Below the pieces are notes generated by a model. The model did not search any database, was not told where the DNA came from, and saw only the letters and a list, made by a program, of their open reading frames with translations. Source: UBA6220 sp937870835 (GTDB taxonomy: Bacteria > Patescibacteriota > Minisyncoccia > Minisyncoccales > Minisyncoccaceae). From it: 12,802 nucleotides of DNA. The position numbers and the translations under genes are program-made. Below are positions 1 to 6,667 of the stretch, in pieces (the stretch's first letter is position 1; the number at the start of each line of letters is the position of its first letter). Location of the stretch: assembly GCA_035421265.1 (NCBI GenBank), contig DAOLWP010000017.1, forward strand, positions 1 through 12,802. The letters are read 5' to 3'.

Positions 1-2
1 AA

Positions 3-31
3 TTTTCAATTTTGCTAATTTATGCTATACT
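3..31 (+). promoter_or_regulatory. Sigma70-type promoter with extended -10
   Basis: A -35-like TTTTCA (3-8) is followed by a 17-base spacer and TATACT (26-31), which is preceded by TGC and so forms an extended -10. Transcription would start near 38, only about three bases before the ATG at 41, giving a nearly leaderless mRNA. Element matches are 4/6 and 5/6. Chance matches are common in sequence this AT-rich, so the ideal spacing and the TG are the main support. Confidence 0.45.
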
Positions 32-40
32 TTAATAAAT

Positions 41-499
41 ATGAAGCAAGAAATTTGGCAAAAAATTTTAAGTCCCAACGAAGAAATAAAATATAGTTTT
101 ACTGTTGGAAAAAGATATCAAATATTGGGTTTAATAATAGGAATTATAATAGGATTGTTTTTATTTTATTTTTTTAAACCCCTTGGAATCGTTGTTATTT
201 TAATGAGTTTATTTTATTTTGGTTGGTATGTTGAAATAGCCAATGCTTATATTTTTACCAACAAAAGAGTTCTTATTTATAGAGGTTGGATTAATACAAA
301 ATTAATTAGTATAGATTATAAAAAAATTACCGATATTATCGTAGAAGAGTCATTTTTGGATAAATTAATAACTAAAACCGGTTGTTTAGCTATTGATACA
401 GCGGGCACAGCTTTTGAAAAAATAACATTAGAGCATATAGAAAATCCTTATGAGATTAAAAAGAAGCTAGACGAAATAAGAGAAAAAATAAATGAATAA
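41..499 (+). CDS. Bacterial PH-domain (bPH2/YdbS-like, DUF304) membrane protein
   Basis: A 152-residue protein with a short polar N-terminus, two adjacent hydrophobic segments (about residues 27-46 and 48-66) forming a helical hairpin, and then a cytoplasmic domain. That domain starts with the YIFTNKRVLIYRGW signature and continues through IDYKKITDI, the typical opening of bacterial PH domains (DUF304, YdbS/YdbT family). A Gly-rich turn and a C-terminal helix (about 134-150) complete the fold. The family is widespread and membrane-associated, but no molecular role is established for proteins of this short form. It lies 40 bases before the GPY-repeat protein and probably opens an envelope-protein transcript. 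The ATG has no Shine-Dalgarno and directly follows a promoter. Family assignment is fairly sure; function is unknown. Confidence 0.8.
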   Translation: MKQEIWQKILSPNEEIKYSFTVGKRYQILGLIIGIIIGLFLFYFFKPLGIVVILMSLFYFGWYVEIANAYIFTNKRVLIYRGWINTKLISIDYKKITDIIVEESFLDKLITKTGCLAIDTAGTAFEKITLEHIENPYEIKKKLDEIREKINE

Positions 500-539
500 G
501 AAACAAGCATTAAGATAATTATGGGAACATAAAATAAAT

Positions 540-1496
540 ATGTCTAAATTTTGGAGATATTTAATAATTTTTTTGATATTACTGGTTGCAGTAATAGTAT
601 GGATTTTTATATCTAAAAATAATAATAATATTAAGTTTGGACCTTTTGAAAAAGAGCCCAATGTCTTTGTATCTGAAAATAGTTTTTTGGTAGTTTATGA
701 AGACAATAACCAAAGTTTTATTAATGTAAATGATGATATTTTCGGACCCTACAACAAAATAGTTGCTCAAGCAGATTCTTTGTCTGATAAAAATTTTGGA
801 TTTGCCTATTCTATTGGTCCTAAAAATATTTGGTTTGTTAATATTAATAATAGCCTTAAGGGACCTTATGAAGAAGCAAAATGTGTTTCGGTTTCGGAAA
901 GAGGCAGCTCTTATGCTTATAAACAAAATGGGCAGTGGTATGCAGATATTAATGGAAAAATTTACGGACCTTATGAATTTATTAAAAATTTAGCAAGCAA
1001 TGATAATTATTTTATATTTAGTTATATACAAGATGGCCGAGAGCATATTTTAATTAATGGAGACGAAGGACCAGATTATGATTCTGTTGAAAGTGTTGCT
1101 GTCAATCCGATAGGCGTGTCTTATGTATATATATTAAGTAATGAAAAGTTTGTTAATTATAGTGGCAAAATTTTTGGTCCTTATACTATTTCAGCGCCCA
1201 TCTATTTATTTGAAAATGGTTTTATCTTTTGGTATTTAGATGGTCAAGATTTGTTTATTAATATAAATGATGTTATATCAGGACCTTATAATGCAGTTAA
1301 TATTTTAAAAAATAGTCAATATGCCGCGTTTTATCATAAAAAAAGCGTAGATGATTATTTTTATATTTCTACAAATACTGGTACTTTTGGCCCCTATAAT
1401 TATCCGTATATAAATGGCGGGGTAGCTCCAAACAAAATAGGATTTACTTATTCTGAAAAAGGATATTGGTATGTGACTATTTTTTCAGTAAAATAA
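540..1496 (+). CDS. Membrane-anchored GPY-repeat protein, probable beta-propeller
   Basis: A 318-residue protein with an N-terminal hydrophobic anchor (about residues 7-24) followed by Asn-rich spacer, so most of it should lie outside the membrane. From residue 34 to the end it consists of eight units, each beginning with Gly-Pro-(Tyr/Phe/Asp): G34, G69, G108, G143, G177, G213, G248 and G284, spaced 34-39 residues. A typical unit reads GPY, variable strand, small aromatic strand such as YAY, then a WYxxINGK strand running into the next GPY. This resembles the PD40/WD40-like propeller repeats seen in CPR surface proteins, and more distantly WG repeats. The last unit ends in the aromatic strand just before the stop, so the gene looks complete. 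Gaps of 40 bases on both sides suggest cotranscription. The propeller fold is inferred and the function is not known. Confidence 0.75.
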   Translation: MSKFWRYLIIFLILLVAVIVWIFISKNNNNIKFGPFEKEPNVFVSENSFLVVYEDNNQSFINVNDDIFGPYNKIVAQADSLSDKNFGFAYSIGPKNIWFVNINNSLKGPYEEAKCVSVSERGSSYAYKQNGQWYADINGKIYGPYEFIKNLASNDNYFIFSYIQDGREHILINGDEGPDYDSVESVAVNPIGVSYVYILSNEKFVNYSGKIFGPYTISAPIYLFENGFIFWYLDGQDLFININDVISGPYNAVNILKNSQYAAFYHKKSVDDYFYISTNTGTFGPYNYPYINGGVAPNKIGFTYSEKGYWYVTIFSVK

Positions 1497-1502
1497 AATC
1501 AT

Positions 1503-1508
1503 TATAAT
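1503..1508 (+). promoter_or_regulatory. Possible -10 element before secreted protein gene
   Basis: A perfect TATAAT lies 28 bases before the ATG at 1537, but the only upstream -35-like stretch (TTTTCA, 1482-1487) is at a poor 15-base spacing. It may be an internal promoter of the envelope cluster or a chance AT-rich match. Confidence 0.2.
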
Positions 1509-1536
1509 AAAATATTTAAATTTAATTTATAAAAAG

Positions 1537-2799
1537 ATGTCATTGTTAAAAAATAAATTTTTTATTGTAATTAATTTTCTTTGTTTGCTTTGTCTTACAG
1601 TATCATTTTGTTTAGCAAAAGAAGAGGCTGTGCCAATTGTAGAAATAATTACTCCCCAAGAAGGACAAACTTTAATAGTTCGCAATCAATATAAAATTGT
1701 TTGGAATTATAATTATAAAGGAGAAATGTGGGGTGATGCCACTTTAAGTTTAATTGAAAATTTAGGTTCTTCTAATAACTTAACAAGCAATAGGGTTTGT
1801 AATCTTGGAGCAGCGCCATTATCACAAAAAGAATTTATTCTTACTGCCGAGGCCCTAAAAAATTGTCAGAATATTTTGAAGAATAAAGGAATTTATACTA
1901 TCTCTCTTCAATATCGGGGATACTATGTCCCATTACAACGTTATATTAATTTATCAGCCCAAAAAAATATTATTATTAGGTTTGAAACTAACGATGTTTG
2001 CGGGACTATTGCGATTGACAATCAAAATTTTGAAAAAATTTTACCAAGCGCCTTGTGCCAATATGGAGAATTAACTAGTTCGTTTTCAGCTTATGACGAA
2101 GGGGTTTTTGATGGCAACTGGCATTGGGCTTGTGAAAATGTAAAATGTTCAGCAATTGACCCAAATAATGAATTGAAGAAATCTTTTCAGGCCTTGCAAT
2201 TAATTTCCTATTCAGGTGATTCTCAAAATCCAAACACACTTGAATATATTACGCAAGGACATTGTGCTGCTTTTAATATTCCAACTGGCTATATTTTATC
2301 TTCTTGTGAGGAAAAAGGTTATAATCAAATTTTTAATGGCGAGGTTATTAAGGTTATTTTAAGAAAACCCGAGCCTTGCCCTCAAGATTATGCCCCGGTT
2401 TGTGGAAAAAATAATAAAACCTATATTAATGAATGTTTTGCTAAAAAAGAAAATATTGAACCAGCTTATACAGGGAGTTGTAGTCTTAAAATTGACGGAG
2501 TTTGCGGCGCTTCTAATGGCAAAAGTTTTAGAGAACGACCCTCAGTAAATTTATGCAAAGCCGGCATTGCTTCGGCAGTAAGCAAATATGCGCCGTGGAC
2601 TTGGACTTGCAAGGGAATTAATGGCGGAGCCGATGCCCAATGTTCAGCGCAAGAAATAGTTTCTAAACCATTACCCTCAAATTCATCTTCAACTATTAAA
2701 TCCTTAAATAATAATTCTCTTAAACCATTGACCGAGATGAGCCGAGCAGAATTATTGGCTTACCTTTATCAGCTTTTAGCAGCTTTGCAATCTAAATAG
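1537..2799 (+). CDS. Secreted protein with KRE9-like, Kazal and Trp/Cys domains
   Basis: A 420-residue exported protein. A signal peptide (K5, K7, hydrophobic core 8-26) has a likely signal peptidase I site after A27. Residues ~32-140 open with VEIITPQEGQTL and a KIVWNY strand, as in Ser/Thr-rich KRE9/KNH-type beta-sandwich domains. A Trp/Cys module appears twice, weakly at 155-206 (C155, C174, C199, C204) and clearly at 323-371 (C323, C340, C358, C369; WTWTC, NGG, CSA). Between them is a Kazal-like domain (281-315: CPQDYAPVCG, TYINEC, final GSC) with four cysteines; the classical I-V disulfide pair is missing. A Ser/Asn-rich linker leads to a Leu/Ala-rich helix (403-418). I infer a surface or secreted adhesion or protease-inhibiting role. 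The next gene starts 10 bases downstream. Domains are fairly sure; role is inferred. Confidence 0.75.
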   Translation: MSLLKNKFFIVINFLCLLCLTVSFCLAKEEAVPIVEIITPQEGQTLIVRNQYKIVWNYNYKGEMWGDATLSLIENLGSSNNLTSNRVCNLGAAPLSQKEFILTAEALKNCQNILKNKGIYTISLQYRGYYVPLQRYINLSAQKNIIIRFETNDVCGTIAIDNQNFEKILPSALCQYGELTSSFSAYDEGVFDGNWHWACENVKCSAIDPNNELKKSFQALQLISYSGDSQNPNTLEYITQGHCAAFNIPTGYILSSCEEKGYNQIFNGEVIKVILRKPEPCPQDYAPVCGKNNKTYINECFAKKENIEPAYTGSCSLKIDGVCGASNGKSFRERPSVNLCKAGIASAVSKYAPWTWTCKGINGGADAQCSAQEIVSKPLPSNSSSTIKSLNNNSLKPLTEMSRAELLAYLYQLLAALQSK

Positions 2800-2809
2800 T
2801 TTTATTTTT

Positions 2810-3739
2810 ATGCCTATTATAGAAATAATTTTAACAATTCTTGGTTTGTGTGTTTTTGAAATTGTAAGCAGTATTGATAATGCTATTATTAATGCGAGTG
2901 TTTTAAAAACATTGCCTGAAAAATTTCGGAAGATATTTTTGTTTTGGGGAATTTTATTCGCGGTTTTTTTCATTCGAGGATGTTTGCCAATTTTATTAGT
3001 TTGGATAGCTAATCCTTCGCTTAGTTTTTTGCAGATATTTTCCGCAGCCTTTAGTAGCAATGAGGCCGTGTTAAGTTCATTAGAAACATCTAAACCATTA
3101 TTGCTATTAGGAGGAGGCGCATATATGGTTTTAATTTTTTTAGGTTGGCTTTTTTTAGAAGAAAAAAATTTTCTTTTAAGAACAGAAAAATTTATTAAAA
3201 AACAAGGAGTCTGGTTTTATGCCATTACTTCTCTTTTTACTACTTTAATTATCTACTTAGCTTTAAGAGAGAATCCTATTTTAGCTTTATCTGCTTCTAT
3301 TGGGGTATCGGCTTTTTTTATTACAGATGGGTTTAAGAAAAATGCAGAGGAAAAAGAAAAAGAATTAACATCTGGCCATTTAAGCGCTTGGAGTAAAATT
3401 CTTTATTTAGAGATTTTAGACGCTTCATTTTCAATAGATGGAGTGGTTGGCGCCTTTGCTTTTACAATTTCAGTGCCTTTAATTTTAATTGGCAATGGTT
3501 TAGGGGCGTTAATTGTTAGAAAATTAACAATAAAAGGTTTGGATTTTATTGCTCAATTTGCTTATTTAAAAAATGGGGCAATGTATTCAATTGGATTTTT
3601 AGGAATTATTATGTGTTATGAGAGCTTAGGACACGAATTGCCGTTTTGGGTTTCTCCTCTCGTTACTTTTATGATTTTAATTATTGTTTTCTTGGCCTCA
3701 TTAAGGGAGAATAGAAAAATTAAATCAGCAACTTTATAA
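2810..3739 (+). CDS. DUF475 family integral membrane protein (TerC superfamily)
   Basis: A 309-residue polytopic protein with about eight or nine hydrophobic segments. Two internally related acidic motifs identify DUF475, a relative of TerC/Alx: FEIVSSIDNAIINA near the N-terminus (E17, D23, N24) and EILDASFSIDGVVGAFA in the middle (E201, D204, D210). The conserved FFIRGCLPILLV helix follows the first motif, and a KNGAMYSIG stretch lies near the C-terminus. Acidic residues inside membrane helices fit the metal-ion (manganese or similar) handling shown for TerC/Alx/MntP-type relatives; for DUF475 itself no substrate is established. A charged loop (Lys/Glu-rich, about 178-190) separates the two halves. 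It starts 10 bases after the secreted-protein gene and probably ends that transcript. There is no Shine-Dalgarno; a T-rich stretch precedes the ATG. Confidence 0.85.
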   Translation: MPIIEIILTILGLCVFEIVSSIDNAIINASVLKTLPEKFRKIFLFWGILFAVFFIRGCLPILLVWIANPSLSFLQIFSAAFSSNEAVLSSLETSKPLLLLGGGAYMVLIFLGWLFLEEKNFLLRTEKFIKKQGVWFYAITSLFTTLIIYLALRENPILALSASIGVSAFFITDGFKKNAEEKEKELTSGHLSAWSKILYLEILDASFSIDGVVGAFAFTISVPLILIGNGLGALIVRKLTIKGLDFIAQFAYLKNGAMYSIGFLGIIMCYESLGHELPFWVSPLVTFMILIIVFLASLRENRKIKSATL

Positions 3740-3805
3740 AATATTTATTAGAATATTAAATAGTTATAAATCTAATTAAGGTTTTGAGATGGGGATAATT
3801 TAATA

Positions 3806-3834
3806 TTGAATTTATAATTTTTGCGATATATAAT
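3806..3834 (+). promoter_or_regulatory. Probable promoter of TM-helix protein gene
   Basis: TTGAAT (3806-3811) and a perfect TATAAT (3829-3834) are separated by exactly 17 bases. Transcription would start near 3841 and give a leader of about 118 bases, which is long for this window and contains the hairpin at 3894-3936. The -10 overlaps a 16-base AT palindrome (3826-3841). Confidence 0.45.
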
Positions 3835-3893
3835 TATATATAGACAATAAAATAATTTATTAAAGTAATAATAAGTTAATGCCTTTATTTCTG

Positions 3894-3936
3894 CTTTTAT
3901 CTCATCGGGTTTGTCATCTTGGCGATTAGATAAAAG
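3894..3936 (+). promoter_or_regulatory. Leader hairpin upstream of TM-helix protein gene
   Basis: CTTTTATCT (3894-3902) pairs with AGATAAAAG (3928-3936). After one mismatch, ATCG (3904-3907) pairs with CGAT (3923-3926), giving 13 of 14 pairs around a 15-base loop. The hairpin ends six to ten bases before the purine-rich Shine-Dalgarno (AAGAGG, about 3944-3949). The sequence after it is A-rich rather than T-rich, so it does not look like an intrinsic terminator. A role in mRNA stability or translational control is inferred only. Confidence 0.4.
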
Positions 3937-3958
3937 AAAGAAAAAGAGGTTAAAATCT

Positions 3959-4636
3959 ATGGTAGAAGATTGGTTAAATATAACTACTCAAGCGCTTCAG
4001 TCGTCTTGGGAAAGTATTCTAATTTTTTTACCCAAATTATTGGGCGCTTTAGTCGTGTTTCTTATTGGTTGGTTTGTAGCAATTTGGCTCGGCAAAATCA
4101 TTGCCGCAATTTTAGAAAAACTTAAGTTTAATGAATTATTTAATAAAACTGGCTGGAAAGAATCTTTTGAAAAAGCGGAAATTACGATTACGCCTTCAGA
4201 TTTTATAGGCGCGATTATAAAATGGATTTTTGTAGTTATTGCTCTAATGGTTGCTTCTGATATTTTAGAATGGGTAGCTTTCTCTACCTTGCTTAACCAG
4301 ATTATTATGTGGGTGCCAAACTTAATTATTGCTATTGCTATTTTAGTAGTGGCGATTATTTTGGCAGATATTTTGGAAAAAATTGTTAAAGCAAGTACCC
4401 AAAAAATTGGAGTAAATTTTGCTAACCAAATTGGAACATTTATTAGAATTGCTATTTATACTTTTGCCATTTTAATAGCTTTGATGCAATTAGGAGTAGC
4501 GCCAGCTATTATTAATACCTTAGTTGTCGGTTTTGTAATAACCATAGCTCTAGCATTTGGTTTAGCTTTTGGACTAGGCGGCAAAGAGATGGCTGAAAAA
4601 TTTTTGGAAGATTGGAGACATAAACTAACAAAATAA
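3959..4636 (+). CDS. Conserved TM-helix-repeat (MscS-associated) membrane protein
   Basis: A 225-residue protein, MVEDWLNITTQ onward. I chose ATG 3959 over an in-frame TTG at 3911 because AAGAGG sits about nine bases upstream and the residues added by the TTG start are a basic, unconserved run inside a leader hairpin. Four or five hydrophobic segments include two copies of the conserved TM-helix motif found beside mechanosensitive channels: LLGALVVFLIGWFVAIWLGK and a later WVPNLIIAIAILVVAIILAD. A glycine/alanine-rich helix near the end (IALAFGLAFGLGGKEMAEK) resembles the MscS pore-lining TM3, but the beta domain that normally follows is absent; the protein stops about 20 residues later. It may be a minimal channel or a channel-like membrane component. 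The final codons lie inside one arm of the inverted repeat at 4620-4755. Confidence 0.75.
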   Translation: MVEDWLNITTQALQSSWESILIFLPKLLGALVVFLIGWFVAIWLGKIIAAILEKLKFNELFNKTGWKESFEKAEITITPSDFIGAIIKWIFVVIALMVASDILEWVAFSTLLNQIIMWVPNLIIAIAILVVAIILADILEKIVKASTQKIGVNFANQIGTFIRIAIYTFAILIALMQLGVAPAIINTLVVGFVITIALAFGLAFGLGGKEMAEKFLEDWRHKLTK

Positions 4637-4755
4637 GAAAACAAACTGAGGATAGTTAAATATAAAATGGAAATGTTAAGTGGCCGCGTCTAAACGCGGC
4701 TTTCCATTTTATTAGCCGAATTTATTGACCGAATGCTCTTAATTTGTTAGTTTAT
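4620..4755. repeat. Nested inverted-repeat element, MITE-like or structured RNA
   Basis: Arms 4620-4636 and 4739-4755 are reverse complements at 16 of 17 positions. Inside them are two further nested stems: 4664-4673 with 4701-4710 (10 perfect pairs) and 4683-4689 with 4694-4700 (7 GC-rich pairs, CTAA loop). The single-stranded intervals between outer and middle stems are 27 and 28 bases, so the layout is nearly symmetric. The left arm covers the last codons and stop of the preceding gene; the right arm ends 29 bases before the alaS ATG. No clear target-site duplication is visible. It could be a miniature element, a structured transcript end, or both. Confidence 0.5.
4664..4710 (+). terminator. 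Bipartite hairpin, probable transcription terminator
   Basis: The stem AAAATGGAAA / TTTCCATTTT encloses a nine-base 5' bulge and the strong stem GCCGCGT-CTAA-ACGCGGC. The GC-rich stem is immediately followed by TTTCCATTTTATT, a moderately T-rich tail. It separates the membrane-protein gene from alaS, where a terminator is expected. It is the most GC-rich short segment of the window. The tail is interrupted by CC, so termination strength is uncertain. Confidence 0.5.
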
Positions 4756-4769
4756 AAATAATATTTTAA

Positions 4770-4775
4770 TATAAT
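4770..4775 (+). promoter_or_regulatory. Possible -10 element of alaS
   Basis: A perfect TATAAT lies nine bases before the alaS ATG (4785), so transcription would begin only a few bases upstream of the start codon. The best -35 candidate, TTGTTA (4745-4750), is 19 bases away and lies inside the right arm of the inverted repeat. Spacing is not ideal. Confidence 0.3.
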
Positions 4776-4784
4776 TTTTTTTAT

Positions 4785-6593
4785 ATGTTATCAAACGAAT
4801 TGCGTCAAAGATTTTTAGATTTTTTTGCAGAGAGAGGACATAAAATTGTAGCTTCTTCTTCGCTTTTGCCAACTGACCCTTCAGTTTTATTTACTACGGC
4901 GGGAATGCAGCAGTTTTCTTTATATTTATCGGGGAAAAAAGATGTTCTTGCTGATTTTGGAACGCGGCATTTAGCAAGTTGCCAAAAATGTTTTCGTACT
5001 GGCGACATTGAAGAAATAGGCGACGATACTCATCATACTTTTTTTGAGATGTTAGGGAATTGGAGCATTGGCCAAGACGAAAATGGATATTTTAAAGAAG
5101 GAGCCATTAATTATGCTTTAGAATTTTTAGTAAATAATTTAGGATTAGATAAAAATCGTTTCACAGTTACAATTTTTAAAGGCGAAAATAATATTCCCAA
5201 AGACGACGAAGCTAAACAGATTTGGCTTAAAAATGGCATTCCTGAAGAAAGAATTAAAGAATTTGGAAGCGCGGATAATTTTTGGGGACCTGTTTCTGAT
5301 ATAGGACCTTGTGGTCCTTGTTCGGAAATTCATTATGACCGCGGTATTGAATTTGGATGCGGTCGTCCGGATTGCGGACCGAGTTGTGCTTATTGTAAAA
5401 GGTTTGTTGAAATTTGGAATTTAGTTTTTATGCAATATAATAAAAACGAAAAAGGTGAATATGAATTATTGCCTCAAACCAATATTGACACCGGCATTGG
5501 TTTTGAAAGATTGGTGGCGTTATTGCAAAAGAAGAATTCAGCTTATGAAACCGATATTTTTGAAGAAATAATTAAAAAAATAGAAGAATTATCTGGAAAA
5601 AATTATTTAGAAAATAAAAAAGAACTTAGAATTATCGCTGACCATATCCGTTCCGCTGCCTTTTTATTAAGCGAGGGAGTTCTGCCATCTAATTTAGGAC
5701 AAGGGTATATTTTAAGAAGGATTTTAAGACGAGCAGTTAGATATGGAAAAATGATTAATTTAGAAGGAGATTATTTTGGCGATTTGATTGATTTAGTTAT
5801 TAAAAAATATCAAACAATTTATCCAGACCTATTAGTAAATCAAAACGAAATTAAATCAGCTATTATTGAAGAAAAAATAAAATTTGAAAAAACACTCCAA
5901 GCTGGTTTGAAAAAAATAAATGAATTATTAGAATTAAGCCAATCGTTTACCTTAAGCAGCGAACAGGTTTTTAATTTATATCAAAGCTATGGTTTTCCTA
6001 TTGAATTGACTGAAGAAATTGCAGCAGAAAAAGGATTTTCTATTGATAAAAAAGCAGTAGAGAATTTATTTAAAAAACATCAAGAATTATCACGCGCTGG
6101 CGCAGAGAAAAAATTTGGCGGTGTTGGCAAAGATGCAGGGGAACAAGGCGCTAAACTGCATACAGCCACACATTTGCTTCACGCGGCCTTGCGAAAAATT
6201 TTAGGAGAAGGAGTTAAACAAATGGGTTCAGACATTAATATGGAACGTTTAAGATTTGATTTTCAATATGGAGAAAAATTAACAGCTGAACAAATCCAGC
6301 AAGTTGAAAATTTAGTTAATCAAAAAATTAAAGAAAATTTAATAGTTAAAAAAGAAGAAATGCCTTTAGAACAAGCTTTATCATCTGGGGCATTAGCTTT
6401 TTTCAAAGAAAAATATCCTCCTATTGTTAAAGTTTGGACTATTTTTAATCCCCAAACGAACGAAATTTTTAGCAAAGAAATTTGCGCTGGTCCGCATGCA
6501 GAAAATACTGGCGAATTAGGTCATTTTAAAATTATTAAAGAAGAAAGCAGCAGTGCGGGTGTGCGCAGAATCAAAGCAATTTTAGAAAAATAA
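4785..6593 (+). CDS. alaS: Alanyl-tRNA synthetase, minimal form with editing domain
   Basis: Charges tRNA-Ala with alanine in the cytoplasm. The class II core is complete: motif 1 near 18-50, motif 2 around R61-D74 with FFEMLGNWSIG, and motif 3 TGIGFERL (236-243). A four-cysteine insert (C192, C197, C201, C204) precedes EIWNLVFMQY and could bind zinc. The tRNA-recognition region carries ADHIRSAAF (A285-). The editing centre is intact, with HTATH (H459, H463) and CAGPH (C567, H571). At 602 residues it is far shorter than E. coli AlaRS (876): the beta-barrel domain with its FYAESGGQ motif is missing between GGVGKDAGEQG and HTATH, and the C-Ala domain is absent, since the protein ends just after the AGVRRIKAI helix. 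The reading frame is continuous, so this is domain loss rather than a frameshift. Confidence 0.97.
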   Translation: MLSNELRQRFLDFFAERGHKIVASSSLLPTDPSVLFTTAGMQQFSLYLSGKKDVLADFGTRHLASCQKCFRTGDIEEIGDDTHHTFFEMLGNWSIGQDENGYFKEGAINYALEFLVNNLGLDKNRFTVTIFKGENNIPKDDEAKQIWLKNGIPEERIKEFGSADNFWGPVSDIGPCGPCSEIHYDRGIEFGCGRPDCGPSCAYCKRFVEIWNLVFMQYNKNEKGEYELLPQTNIDTGIGFERLVALLQKKNSAYETDIFEEIIKKIEELSGKNYLENKKELRIIADHIRSAAFLLSEGVLPSNLGQGYILRRILRRAVRYGKMINLEGDYFGDLIDLVIKKYQTIYPDLLVNQNEIKSAIIEEKIKFEKTLQAGLKKINELLELSQSFTLSSEQVFNLYQSYGFPIELTEEIAAEKGFSIDKKAVENLFKKHQELSRAGAEKKFGGVGKDAGEQGAKLHTATHLLHAALRKILGEGVKQMGSDINMERLRFDFQYGEKLTAEQIQQVENLVNQKIKENLIVKKEEMPLEQALSSGALAFFKEKYPPIVKVWTIFNPQTNEIFSKEICAGPHAENTGELGHFKIIKEESSSAGVRRIKAILEK

Positions 6594-6620
6594 TGTTTAG
6601 GATATTGATTTTAAACATTA
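6591..6620 (+). terminator. Weak AT-rich hairpin after alaS
   Basis: TAATGTTTA (6591-6599, starting with the alaS stop codon) pairs with TAAACATTA (6612-6620) around a 12-base loop, followed by TTTTAAT. Each arm has only one G or C, so the stem is weak. A terminator is plausible because a new promoter follows directly. Confidence 0.3.
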
Positions 6621-6638
6621 TTTTAATACCAATCTTTA

Positions 6639-6667
6639 TTTAAAAATTACTTAAAATAAGCTATAAT
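6639..6667 (+). promoter_or_regulatory. Probable hydrogenase operon promoter
   Basis: TTTAAA (6639-6644, 4/6 to the -35 consensus), a 17-base spacer, and a perfect TATAAT (6662-6667). Transcription would start near 6674 and give a leader of about 113 bases before the NuoF-like gene. The -10 lies between and overlaps the arms of the inverted repeat at 6649-6676. Confidence 0.45.

Noticed and set aside
1..11. Reverse-complement match between the first 11 bases and 12789-12799
   Set aside because: The 11-mer is AT-rich and the two copies sit at arbitrary window edges, so chance is the simplest explanation.
1576..1620. Lipoprotein signal (Cys near residue 25) in the secreted protein
   Set aside because: The residues before the Cys do not form a lipobox, and a signal peptidase I site after A27 fits better.
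3826..3841. 16-base perfect palindrome ATATATAATTATATAT as an operator
   Set aside because: It is pure A/T low complexity, where palindromes arise easily; it is mentioned only as overlapping the -10.
3911..3958. In-frame TTG start adding 16 residues to the TM-helix protein
   Set aside because: The added residues are a basic run translated from the leader hairpin, and ATG 3959 has a good Shine-Dalgarno at the right distance.
4456..4644. Minus-strand ORF opposite the TM-helix protein gene
   Set aside because: It mirrors a well-supported coding frame, has no recognisable domain and no start signal. The other minus-strand ORFs and the ORF at 763-993 were dropped for the same reason.
6120..6160. 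Possible frameshift or split gene in alaS at the missing beta-barrel
   Set aside because: The frame is continuous from the catalytic core into the editing domain, both sides are well conserved, and no remnant of the beta-barrel is visible in other frames.
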